Of a DNA stretch of 5,571 nt, positions 1 to 5,571 are shown piece after piece. The notes beneath the pieces were generated by a model. It was not told the origin of the DNA. It saw only the letters and a program-made list of their open reading frames with translations, and did no database searches. A program made the position numbers and the translations under genes. Positions within the stretch are counted from its first letter, which is position 1; the number at the start of each line of letters is the position of its first letter. The DNA is from Pseudomonadota bacterium (GTDB lineage: Bacteria > Pseudomonadota > Alphaproteobacteria > ATCC43930 > CGMCC-115725), in the NCBI GenBank assembly GCA_021790295.1, contig JAJYIC010000186.1:1-5571 (forward strand). The letters run 5' to 3'.

Positions 1-1
1 C

Positions 2-973
2 CCCGAGGCGTATGGCAAAGAAAACGCGGCCGTCTCTTTTATCGAGACTCATTTCTCTTACGTGTTCCTCACCGCAGAGCGCGTCTTCAAGCTGAAAAAG
101 CCTTTGCGCGGCGAGGGTTTCGATTTCTCAAAAGCGCATTTGCGCCGCCGCAACGCCTTCGAGGAACTGCGCCTCAACCGCGCGCTTTCTCCCGCGGTTT
201 ATCTTGCCGTCGTCCCTTTGACCCGGGAGATGGACGGGCGCCTTTCTCTTGCAGGGGAGGGCGCGGCCGTCGATTGGCTTGTCGAGATGGTCCGCCTTCC
301 TTCCGAGCGCATGCTCGACCATCGCCTCAGGGAACGGAATTGGCGCCGCGGCGACATCCACGCGCTTGCCGACGCTCTCGCGCGTTTCTTCCTTCGGGCG
401 CCCCCCGCAGGGGTCGCGCCCGGGCGTTATATCACCCGTTTCCAAGCCGAAGCGCGGGCGAGCCGCAATGCCTTCGGCGCCTGCGGCGCCTCTCCTCTTG
501 CCTTTGCCGCAAATGCGCTGGCGCGAAGGGTCGAGGCTTTTCTTCTAAGACAACGAAGACTTCTCACAAGGCGCGCGCGCGAGCGCCGTCCGGTCGACGG
601 ACACGGCGACCTGCGGCCGGAGCACATCTGTCTCGGCTCGGTCCCGCAGATCATCGACCGTCTCGAATTCCGCGCCGATCTCAGGATCCTCGATCCCGTC
701 GAGGAGCTTGCCTTTCTCGCTCTCGAATGCGAGCGCCAAGGCGCCCGGGGGATCGGCCGGACCCTCTTCAACCATTATTCAGAGCGTTCAAAGGACAACC
801 CGCCGCCCGATCTCACCGCATTTTACACGGTGATGGCCGCCCTTATCCGGGCGCGCCTCGCGATCCGCCATCTTGCCGATCCGGCGATCGAAAATCCCGA
901 TGACTGGAAGAGGCGCGCCGCCGGATACCTCGCTGTCGCGACGAGAGAAGCCCGCCGGCTCGGGCGCCGCTAA
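2..973 (+). CDS. COG2187-type phosphotransferase-fold protein (5' end outside window)
   Basis: The reading frame is open from the first full codon (position 2) to the TAA at 971-973, so the true start lies upstream. The GTG at 62 is probably internal, because the codons before it already encode a family-typical stretch (SFIETHFSYVFLTAERVFKLKKP). This matches the N-terminal kinase motif of the COG2187 family (aminoglycoside phosphotransferase fold), usually E-T-H-I-S-x-V-x-x-x-x-x-x-x-Y-K-L-K-K-P, which contains the nucleotide-binding lysines. The catalytic loop HGDLRPEH is at about 602-625. The segment IIDRLEFRADLRILDPVEELAFLALE follows at about 653-730, where the family has its second acidic metal-binding site and helix. 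Many relatives carry a second, P-loop kinase domain C-terminal to this one. Here the protein ends about 110 residues after the catalytic loop, so that domain is absent. The true substrate of the family is not established. The gene converges on the ABC operon, so a shared role is not implied. Family assignment is fairly sure; function is unknown. Confidence 0.85.
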   Translation, partial: PEAYGKENAAVSFIETHFSYVFLTAERVFKLKKPLRGEGFDFSKAHLRRRNAFEELRLNRALSPAVYLAVVPLTREMDGRLSLAGEGAAVDWLVEMVRLPSERMLDHRLRERNWRRGDIHALADALARFFLRAPPAGVAPGRYITRFQAEARASRNAFGACGASPLAFAANALARRVEAFLLRQRRLLTRRARERRPVDGHGDLRPEHICLGSVPQIIDRLEFRADLRILDPVEELAFLALECERQGARGIGRTLFNHYSERSKDNPPPDLTAFYTVMAALIRARLAIRHLADPAIENPDDWKRRAAGYLAVATREARRLGRR

Positions 974-1078
974 CCCGCGATCATCCCGCGCTTTTGCGCA
1001 AGCCCCCTTCCGGCCGGACCAACGCCCTCTACCGGAGTCCGAACAAGTTCCTGCCTCTTTGCGCCTGCCCTGACGGGC

Positions 1079-1104
1079 GAAGCAGCGGCTTCTCGGCCTG
1101 CTTC
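1079..1104. repeat. Inverted repeat in the convergent gap, possible weak terminator
   Basis: The arms GAAGCAG (1079-1085) and CTGCTTC (1098-1104) are perfect inverted copies around a 12-nt loop. A shorter alternative stem pairs GAAGC (1079-1083) with GCTTC (1088-1092). A second small stem, GCCC/GGGC around TGAC, lies just upstream at 1067-1078. The repeat sits between the stop of the phosphotransferase gene (973) and the stop of the MalG-like gene (1109-1111), where a bidirectional terminator would be expected. Neither strand has a T-run after the stem, so a classical intrinsic terminator is not supported. The remainder of the 135-bp gap holds no gene that I can see. Confidence 0.3.
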
Positions 1105-1108
1105 CTCC

Positions 1109-2014
1109 TCAGCCCTTGACGCCGCCCATCGTCAGGCCTGCCGTCATATGGCGGCGGAACATGTAATAAATGGCGACCGGAGGCAGAGCGTAGATGATGG
1201 CGGTCGCCATCATCAGGTTCCACGGCGCCTCGTCGCTGTTGAGGAATTGCGACAACGCCACCGGCACCGTCATGCTGCGCTTCGAAGAGAGCAGCAGGAA
1301 CTGGAAGAGATAGTCGTTCCAAGCGAGAAGAAGGGCAAAGGTTCCGACCGCGACGAGCGCCGGGACCATCAGCGGCAGGTAGATCCGCCAATAGATCTGA
1401 AACGGCGAAGCCCCGTCGATCCGCGCCGCCTCGTCGAGTTCGATCGGGACGCTTGCGCCGTAATTCTGGAAGATGAAGATCGCGTAAGGGGTGGCGAAGG
1501 TCACCAGCGCCCAGATCACGGACCAGAGGTTATTCATCAGCCCGTAGTCTTGCATGATCCGATAGTACGGGATCGCAAGGAACGCCGAGGGGATGACATA
1601 AGTGAGGAGCGCGGAGTTGGTCACCACCCAGCCGAAGCGGATGCGCATGCGGCCGATCGCGAAGCTCGCGAGGGACCCGATCAGAAGCGTGAGGCCAGTC
1701 ACCGCCACGCCGAGAAGGATGCTGCGCCAATACTGGTACCAGAAAAAGTTCAAGTACCAATAACCCTGCGTGATCACCTGCCAATAGGTACTGGCCGAGG
1801 GATCCGCCGGAAAGATGCGGCTGCTGAAGACGTCGTCATGGCCTTCGAGCGAGACCATAACCATGTCGTAGATCGGCAGCAGCGACCACACAATGATGAC
1901 GACGCCGAGAACCGCCGCCCCGGCGTTGACCAGCATGTTGCGCCGGCGGGCGGCACGCCGCATCCGCGTCGAAAGGCTCCTCGAGGGCGCGGTCCCGGCG
2001 GTAACCGCGCTCAC
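1109..2014 (-). CDS. Carbohydrate ABC transporter inner-membrane permease, MalG type
   Basis: This is a 301-residue permease of the binding-protein-dependent (BPD_transp_1) family, MalG/UgpE-like branch. It should form half of the membrane channel of an importer, paired with the MalF-like protein encoded just upstream. Six hydrophobic segments can be seen, at roughly residues 30-52, 98-120, 132-152, 164-184, 216-242 and 266-287. The cytoplasmic EAA loop, which docks on the ATPase, is clear at residues 195-214 (EAARIDGASPFQIYWRIYLP). The C-terminus GLTMGGVKG is typical of MalG-branch proteins. The N-terminus is basic (RMRRAARRRN), consistent with a cytoplasmic start. The start is a GTG at 2014. 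It overlaps the TGA of the preceding gene as GTGA and has a GGAGGT Shine-Dalgarno at 2021-2026 with 6-nt spacing, which implies translational coupling. It is the last gene of the operon; no ATPase gene follows. The transported sugar cannot be named. Confidence 0.93.
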   Translation of the reverse strand: MSAVTAGTAPSRSLSTRMRRAARRRNMLVNAGAAVLGVVIIVWSLLPIYDMVMVSLEGHDDVFSSRIFPADPSASTYWQVITQGYWYLNFFWYQYWRSILLGVAVTGLTLLIGSLASFAIGRMRIRFGWVVTNSALLTYVIPSAFLAIPYYRIMQDYGLMNNLWSVIWALVTFATPYAIFIFQNYGASVPIELDEAARIDGASPFQIYWRIYLPLMVPALVAVGTFALLLAWNDYLFQFLLLSSKRSMTVPVALSQFLNSDEAPWNLMMATAIIYALPPVAIYYMFRRHMTAGLTMGGVKG

Positions 2015-2940
2015 AGCTGCACCTCCGCATGTTTCAGCTTGCGCATCAGGATGACGGTGAGCGGAATCAAAACCGGAAGCGCCGTCAATACCGCCGCCAC
2101 GCCGAGACGCGGATCGGCGAGATCGAACGCGTCGCGTATGCCGAGGTTCGCCAGAACGTAGGTCGACATCGCCGGCCCGCCGCCGGTGACGAAATAGATC
2201 GTATTGAAGTCGCCGAGCGTCCAGATCGTCGAAATCAACGTGATCATGAGATAAAGGTTGGCGAGCATCGGCACGGTGATGTGGAAAAAGCTCTTCACCC
2301 CGGTCGCACCGTCGACCTTGGCCGCCTCATAGATGTCCGTCGGTATCGCCATCCTGCCGGCGAGCAGGATGATCGTCCAGAACGGCATCCATTTCCAGAT
2401 GAAGGAGACGATCGCCGAGCCCAACGCGAGCCAGCGCGTATCGAGCCAGTGCGCGCCGTTGATGTGGAAAACCGACCACAACAGGTTGTTGAGCAGGCCG
2501 TAATCGCCGTCGAACATCCAATGCAGCGAGATAAAGGTCGGCAGCATCGGCACCGCCCAAGGCAACACGAAGATCATCAACAGCCCTTTCACCCACCAGC
2601 CTTTGCGCATGAAAAAGCCCGACAGCAGGAGGGCGATGGCATTCCTCACATTGACGCCGAAGCCGACGAAGAGAAGGGTATTGACGACCGTCATCTTGTA
2701 GACCGGATCGTCGAACAACTCCGGGTAAAGGCTGGGCTTGCTGCCCAGCCAGAACCCGTAGACGATGGGGTAGATCACAAAGACGATAAAAATCGCGATG
2801 TAGGGGACGACAAAGGCGATCGCCCAGGTGTATTCCGAGCCTTGGAGACCGCCCCGCCAGAAACGGCGCCTCGCTCTCAGGCCGGGCAAGGCCTGAGCTG
2901 AAGAGGCCGCCCCCGACCGTAGAACCGAGGTTCCGTCCAT
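2011..2940 (-). CDS. Carbohydrate ABC transporter inner-membrane permease, MalF/UgpA type
   Basis: This is a 309-residue permease of the BPD_transp_1 family, MalF/UgpA-like branch. Six likely membrane spans lie at about residues 38-63, 85-110, 118-140, 170-195, 225-250 and 278-300. The EAA loop at residues 205-224 (EAAKVDGATGVKSFFHITVP) contains the conserved EAA...G and is the expected contact with the ATPase. The segment FNTIYFVTGGGP (245-256) is a strong hallmark of this branch, as is the YPIVYGFWLG that ends span 1. At about 300 residues it matches UgpA-like proteins rather than the larger E. coli MalF with its extended periplasmic loop. The ATG at 2940 is preceded by GGAGG (2946-2950) with 5-nt spacing. 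It begins 27 bp after the binding-protein stop and overlaps the MalG-like gene by 4 bp, so all three are very probably one transcript. Family is sure; substrate is unknown. Confidence 0.94.
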   Translation of the reverse strand: MDGTSVLRSGAASSAQALPGLRARRRFWRGGLQGSEYTWAIAFVVPYIAIFIVFVIYPIVYGFWLGSKPSLYPELFDDPVYKMTVVNTLLFVGFGVNVRNAIALLLSGFFMRKGWWVKGLLMIFVLPWAVPMLPTFISLHWMFDGDYGLLNNLLWSVFHINGAHWLDTRWLALGSAIVSFIWKWMPFWTIILLAGRMAIPTDIYEAAKVDGATGVKSFFHITVPMLANLYLMITLISTIWTLGDFNTIYFVTGGGPAMSTYVLANLGIRDAFDLADPRLGVAAVLTALPVLIPLTVILMRKLKHAEVQL

Positions 2941-2967
2941 TTTCGCCTCCCGTTGTTCCGATCGCCC

Positions 2968-4347
2968 CTAGGCCGCCGCGATCGGATATTTCGCGAAGAT
3001 CGCCTCGATCCGCTTAAGCGCCTTGTCGACCGCCGCAGACGGCTTCATGCCGTTGCTGACGATGTCGGCCCACGCAACGTTCCAGGTGTGTTCGGCCATG
3101 ACCTGGGCGTATGCGGGGTTGTAAGCGAACCAAAACGGTTGGGTCGGACCGTAGACGCCTGTCTGGATGTAAATCGGGCGGTGCGGGTCGAGCTTGGGAT
3201 CGGTCCACCACGGATCGTTCTTGACGATCTCTTCCATCGGCGGGAACCAGCGGCCGAGCCCGCCTTTGTTCCAGTCGTTGTTGACCTTCGGCTCGATGAT
3301 GTATTTCAGAAACTCCTTGGCCAGCGCGACATTCTTTGCACCTTTCGGGAGCATGCCGCTGTTGATGGCGAACTGTGAGGTAATCGGCTTGCCCTCGTCG
3401 TTGAGTCCGATGCCGCGCGTCACGATGTCGTCGTATTCTGCTTTGTTGTGAAAGAGGGCGACCTCGGTCGAAAGCGTGCCGTCGAAATCGATGACGACTT
3501 GCTTTGCATGGAAGGCGTTGTTGTCGTCGGCGTCGTTCCAGTTGACGACGCCAGGCGGCACATAGCCTTCCTTGAAGACGCTGCTGAAATATTCGAGCGC
3601 CTTGATCGCCGCCTCTCTGACCTTGGGATCGTTGGCATGGAGCTTGCCGTCCTCCGTGACGAGGCCCTGGCCGCCATAAGCGAAGAGCCAGGCGTGGAAG
3701 GTGTTGGTGGGATCGTCGCCGACGGTGCTGACCTCCCAGCCGTAGCTGTAGAGATGGCGGTAACCTTTGGGACGCAGCTTTGTCTGCATCGGCTTGAAGA
3801 AATCGAGAAACTTCGTAAAGGTCTTCGGGACGTCGCTGACCTTGTAGCCCGCCTTCTCGACGAGGCTCTTCCAATAATGGAACGGAACTATCGCGCAGTT
3901 GATCGGCACGCCGTAGTACCTGCGTCCTTTCACTGCCCGGTTGTAGCAGTGAGCGGCGAGAAGCGCATTCGGCAAAAACTTCGATTTCTGCGTTTCCACC
4001 ACATCGCCGACATCGATGAACTTATCGTCCCAGGCTTCCTCGGCAAGGATCTGGGTCGCCGAACTCTCGATCACATCCGGCACGACGCCGCTCGTCAGTG
4101 CGGAGATCGTCTTTTGCCGCAGAGGCGCAAAAGGAATGATGCTGTAGTCGATCTTGTTGCCGCTCGCCTTCTCGTAATCGGCGACCATCTTGCGGAATGC
4201 GGCGTCTTCTTCGGGGACAAAACCCTGCGTCCACCACACGGTGGCGGTTTTTGCCGCGGCATTCGCGATATAGGGCCGGGCAATGGTCCCCGCCGCAATC
4301 ACCCCCAGCGAGCCGCGAAGCACCGAACGTCTTGTAAGCCTCTTCAT
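2968..4347 (-). CDS. Tat-exported extracellular solute-binding protein (family 1, carbohydrate type)
   Basis: This 459-residue protein is the periplasmic receptor that should deliver substrate to the two permeases encoded downstream. The N-terminus MKRLTRRSVLRG is a twin-arginine (Tat) signal with RR at residues 6-7, followed by a hydrophobic stretch (13-23) and an alanine-rich cleavage region near IANAAA (27-32). The mature part starts TATVWWTQGF and continues like family 1 solute-binding proteins: VVPDVIES near 88-95, YGVPINCAIVPFHYWKSLVEKAG near 145-167, a central W/G/D-rich segment (204-227) and a C-terminal lobe ending near the terminus. Aromatic residues are frequent (W38-W39, W204, W380-W381, W406), as is usual where sugars stack. 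The frame is open upstream to 4863, but the ATG at 4347 is chosen. It starts a complete signal peptide and sits 7 nt from an AGGAGG site, whereas the ATG at 4353 is only 1 nt from it. The exact ligand cannot be read from the sequence. Confidence 0.93.
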   Translation of the reverse strand: MKRLTRRSVLRGSLGVIAAGTIARPYIANAAAKTATVWWTQGFVPEEDAAFRKMVADYEKASGNKIDYSIIPFAPLRQKTISALTSGVVPDVIESSATQILAEEAWDDKFIDVGDVVETQKSKFLPNALLAAHCYNRAVKGRRYYGVPINCAIVPFHYWKSLVEKAGYKVSDVPKTFTKFLDFFKPMQTKLRPKGYRHLYSYGWEVSTVGDDPTNTFHAWLFAYGGQGLVTEDGKLHANDPKVREAAIKALEYFSSVFKEGYVPPGVVNWNDADDNNAFHAKQVVIDFDGTLSTEVALFHNKAEYDDIVTRGIGLNDEGKPITSQFAINSGMLPKGAKNVALAKEFLKYIIEPKVNNDWNKGGLGRWFPPMEEIVKNDPWWTDPKLDPHRPIYIQTGVYGPTQPFWFAYNPAYAQVMAEHTWNVAWADIVSNGMKPSAAVDKALKRIEAIFAKYPIAAA

Positions 4348-4354
4348 GGCCATC

Positions 4355-4360
4355 CCTCCT
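4355..4360 (-). promoter_or_regulatory. Shine-Dalgarno AGGAGG that decides the binding-protein start
   Basis: On the - strand AGGAGG is followed by G and then ATGGCCATGAAG. Spacing is 1 nt to the first ATG (4353) and 7 nt to the second (4347). Only the second has workable spacing. It also opens directly into the basic region of the Tat signal, so the shorter protein is preferred. Confidence 0.8.
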
Positions 4361-4401
4361 TGTCTGTAGCCTGCCTGTCCCAAAGCGGCCGCTTCCCTGT
4401 C

Positions 4402-4418
4402 TATGCAAGTTTCGCATA
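4402..4418. promoter_or_regulatory. Imperfect 17-bp palindrome over the -10, possible operator
   Basis: The - strand reads TATGCGAAACTTGCATA. The five outer bases on each side pair perfectly (TATGC/GCATA), and positions 7 and 11 also pair. It overlaps the TATTAT element and the expected start of transcription, where a repressor of a sugar-uptake operon would bind. The centre is a single base, so it is not a classical LacI/GalR site with a central CG. No regulator gene lies in the window, and a chance occurrence is possible. Confidence 0.3.
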
Positions 4419-4448
4419 ATAGATGCCCGATCGTGCCCGGCCGGTCAA
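4416..4448 (-). promoter_or_regulatory. Candidate promoter of the ABC importer operon
   Basis: On the - strand a TTGACC (-35-like, 4443-4448) is followed by TATTAT (-10-like, 4416-4421). Both hexamers match the sigma-70 consensus well, and an A-run (AAAAAA at 4451-4456) lies just upstream of the -35. The weakness is the 21-nt spacer, longer than the usual 16-18, so this promoter may be weak, need an activator, or be wrong. Transcription would start near 4409, giving a leader of about 60 nt before the ATG at 4347. It is the best promoter-like sequence that I see in the gap. Confidence 0.4.
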
Positions 4449-4557
4449 CTTTTTTCTGCCTCAGCCGCGGTCTAGCCCGCCTTTCTCCGCCCTCCGGAAA
4501 GGGCAAAAGCGCCTCGGCCGGCCCGCCGCAAATCGCGGTTGCAACTCCGCCGCCGAT

Positions 4558-4574
4558 TTTTTGCGCCGCAAAAA
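4558..4574. repeat. 17-bp palindrome with AT arms
   Basis: The sequence TTTTTGCGCCGCAAAAA has perfect 7-bp arms (TTTTTGC/GCAAAAA) around a 3-bp centre. It lies about 110 bp upstream of the candidate -35. The T-runs are on the 5' side of the stem on either strand, so it does not look like an intrinsic terminator. A protein-binding site or chance are the alternatives. Confidence 0.35.
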
Positions 4575-4596
4575 CAAAGGTTTCCCAATCTCTGGC

Positions 4597-4625
4597 GGGG
4601 CCAAGGGGCGGCGGTGGGTGAGGGG
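4597..4625 (+). other. Four G-tracts, possible G-quadruplex
   Basis: The + strand has G-tracts at 4597-4600, 4605-4608, 4616-4618 and 4622-4625, separated by loops of 4, 7 and 3 nt. This fits the common pattern of four runs of at least three G with loops of 1-7. The tracts lie on the template strand for - strand transcription, between the end of the RND gene and the candidate promoter. Folding is inferred from the pattern alone. Confidence 0.45.
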
Positions 4626-4720
4626 TTTTTGCACCTGCGCTGGCAAGGCGCGCGCGAGCGCCCGCCAAAAACGGAAAAGCGAGCGACCTCTTGCCATCGC
4701 CGCCGTCAAGGGCGACAGCC

Positions 4721-4782
4721 CCGCGGCGGGCGCGGCCAAACGCCGCGGAGAGGCCCCGGGCCGCCGCCTTATTCGGCGGCCC
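4721..4782 (-). terminator. Tandem GC-rich stems at the 3' end of the RND gene
   Basis: Two perfect inverted repeats follow one another. The first has arms 4758-4766 and 4774-4782 (9 bp, CGGCGGCCC on the - strand) with a 7-nt loop containing the TAA stop codon (4769-4771). The second has arms 4721-4728 and 4741-4748 (8 bp, CCGCGGCG/CGCCGCGG) with a 12-nt loop. A small GGGC/GCCC stem abuts at 4710-4721. Strong stems at a gene end suggest transcript termination or 3'-end protection. No U-tract follows directly; the first T-rich stretch on the - strand is at about 4667-4679. In GC-rich DNA such repeats also occur by chance. Confidence 0.35.
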
Positions 4783-5571
4783 TCCCCTCGCCCGCGCCGG
4801 CCCAGCCTTGGGCCAATTCGTCGCGCGCGGAGGGCGCGGCAAAACGCCCGTAAAAGAGGGCAAGCGTCGGCAACACCAGAAGATTGAGCGCGAGCGAACT
4901 GATGAGCCCGCCCAGGATCACCACGGCCATCGGTCCTTCGATCTCGCGCCCCGGTTCGTTCATGCCGACGGCGAGAGGCAAGACCCCGAGCGCGGTTACG
5001 AGAGAGGTCATGAGGATCGGCGTCAGGCGGTCGGCGGCCCCTTCGATCGCGGTCTCGAGAGACCACGATTTCCCTTCCTCCCTGACGAGGTCTTCGTAAT
5101 GGGCGATCATCAGGATCGAGTTGCGCAAAGTGATGCCGAATAGGGCGACGAAACCGACCATCGAACCGAGAGAAAGGGTCCCGCCCGAGGCGGCTATGGC
5201 AAAGACGCCGCCGACAAAGGCAAACGGCAGGTTGGCAAGGACCAGAACAAGGTTGCGCGCATTGCGCGCGACGATCGACAACACGAGGGTAATGCCGATA
5301 AGCGCAAGAAAGGCGTCGACGAGAAGGGTCTTCAAGGTGCGCGACTGCGCCTCCTCCTCACCCGCAAAGACGATCGTGGTTGCCGCCGGAAGCGGCACTT
5401 TCACGGCGATCTGCGCTTTGGCGTCTTTGACAAAAGAGGCAAGATCGCGCCCGACGACGTTTGCCGTCACCGTTTGCACCCTTTGCGCTTGCTGGTGCAG
5501 GACCTGATAGCGGCCGGAGCCCATGCTGAGTTCGGCAAGTTGCGACAAAGGCACGTAAGTGGCGGAAGAGG
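4769..5571 (-). CDS. HME-RND efflux permease, C-terminal part (CzcA/CusA-like; start outside window)
   Basis: The frame is open to the right edge, so this is the last 266 residues of a protein that in this family is about 1,030-1,050 long. The GTG at 5554 is internal, since the codons before it (SSATYVPLSQLAEL) already match the family. Visible parts, in order, are: the end of the periplasmic porter domain with VPLSQLAEL and VTANVVGRDLASFVKDAKAQI; the loop VFAGEEEAQSR, equivalent to the usual GEFENQ-like segment; and the C-terminal membrane spans, which include GSMVGFVALFGITLRNSILMIAHYEDL, RLTPILMTSLVTALGVLPLAVG, EIEGPMAVVILGGLISSLALNLLVLPTLALFYGRF. These are signatures of the heavy-metal-efflux branch of RND proton antiporters (inner membrane, working with a periplasmic adaptor and outer-membrane channel). 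The metal-binding and proton-relay residues lie in the missing part, so export of Co/Zn/Cd, Cu/Ag or another substrate cannot be chosen. It ends in a short hydrophilic tail (SARDELAQGWAGAGEGRAAE). Confidence 0.92.
   Translation of the reverse strand, partial: SSATYVPLSQLAELSMGSGRYQVLHQQAQRVQTVTANVVGRDLASFVKDAKAQIAVKVPLPAATTIVFAGEEEAQSRTLKTLLVDAFLALIGITLVLSIVARNARNLVLVLANLPFAFVGGVFAIAASGGTLSLGSMVGFVALFGITLRNSILMIAHYEDLVREEGKSWSLETAIEGAADRLTPILMTSLVTALGVLPLAVGMNEPGREIEGPMAVVILGGLISSLALNLLVLPTLALFYGRFAAPSARDELAQGWAGAGEGRAAE

Larger units (their letters stand above)
4348..4768. other. 421-bp noncoding region between the RND pump and the ABC operon
   Basis: No believable gene lies here. The open frames on both strands give alanine-, arginine- and proline-rich products of the sort expected from GC-rich noncoding DNA, and none has a convincing Shine-Dalgarno or domain. 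The right end (4710-4782) is dominated by GC-rich inverted repeats. The middle has a G-tract cluster on the + strand (4597-4625) and a palindrome with AT arms (4558-4574). The left end holds the promoter-like elements and Shine-Dalgarno of the binding-protein gene. The length and these features suggest that the RND gene and the ABC operon are transcribed separately. Confidence 0.7.

Noticed and set aside
1148..2161. 337-codon + strand open frame opposite the MalG-like gene
   Set aside because: The product is rich in Arg, His and Asp with no domain or hydrophobic pattern; it lies antisense to an unmistakable permease.
2029..2901. 290-codon + strand open frame opposite the MalF-like gene
   Set aside because: A low-complexity charged product antisense to a clear permease, with no family resemblance.
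3448..4419. 323-codon + strand open frame opposite the binding-protein gene
   Set aside because: It looks superficially protein-like, but it is the antisense frame of a confidently identified gene and contains no recognisable motif.
4640..4670. CG-rich GGCGC/GCGCC repeat as an RND terminator
   Set aside because: The stem is short and imperfect, and on the - strand the T-run comes before the stem rather than after it.
4704..4709. TTGACG on the - strand as a second -35 element
   Set aside because: No -10-like hexamer lies at a workable distance downstream; the region is GC-rich.
4348..4863. N-terminal extension of the solute-binding protein frame (172 codons)
   Set aside because: It places a Tat signal in the middle of a protein, overlaps the RND gene, and encodes an A/R/P-rich sequence typical of GC-rich noncoding DNA.
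4423..4887. 154-codon + strand open frame across the noncoding gap
   Set aside because: It is strongly Arg/Pro/Ala-biased, runs into the RND gene antisense, and has no Shine-Dalgarno or domain.
1..5571. CRISPR array, tRNA, insertion sequence or phage remnant
   Set aside because: I saw no regularly spaced direct repeats, tRNA-like folds, transposase motifs or phage genes on either strand.

Overview
The window reads as ordinary chromosome of a GC-rich alphaproteobacterium, probably in the Hyphomicrobiales. That placement is inferred from the strong G/C preference at third codon positions, the Tat-exported sugar-binding protein, the purine-rich Shine-Dalgarno sites, and the mix of a COG2187-type phosphotransferase, a CUT1-like importer and an HME-type RND pump. 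No gene here fixes the genus.

Layout: (1) From the left edge to 973 on the + strand is the 3' part of a COG2187-family aminoglycoside-phosphotransferase-fold protein; its start lies outside the window. (2) A 135-bp convergent gap follows, containing an inverted repeat. (3) From 4347 back to 1109 on the - strand is a compact three-gene operon, in transcription order: a Tat-signal periplasmic solute-binding protein (2968-4347), a MalF-type permease (2011-2940) and a MalG-type permease (1109-2014). The spacings are 27 bp and a 4-bp GTGA overlap, and each gene has a clear Shine-Dalgarno site. Together they give the binding protein and membrane channel of a carbohydrate-type ABC importer. No ATPase gene is present in the window. 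(4) A 421-bp noncoding stretch (4348-4768) carries a candidate promoter with an overlapping imperfect palindrome, an AT-armed palindrome, a G-tract cluster on the + strand and GC-rich inverted repeats just after the upstream gene. (5) From the right edge to 4769 on the - strand is the C-terminal quarter of an HME-RND (CzcA/CusA-like) efflux permease.

The importer operon and the RND gene point the same way, but the 421-bp gap and the promoter-like sequence suggest separate transcription units. I found no tRNA, rRNA, CRISPR array, insertion sequence or phage gene, and no convincing new type of system. The points most worth a second look are the missing ATPase, the control region of the operon, and the structured noncoding DNA between the pump and the importer.
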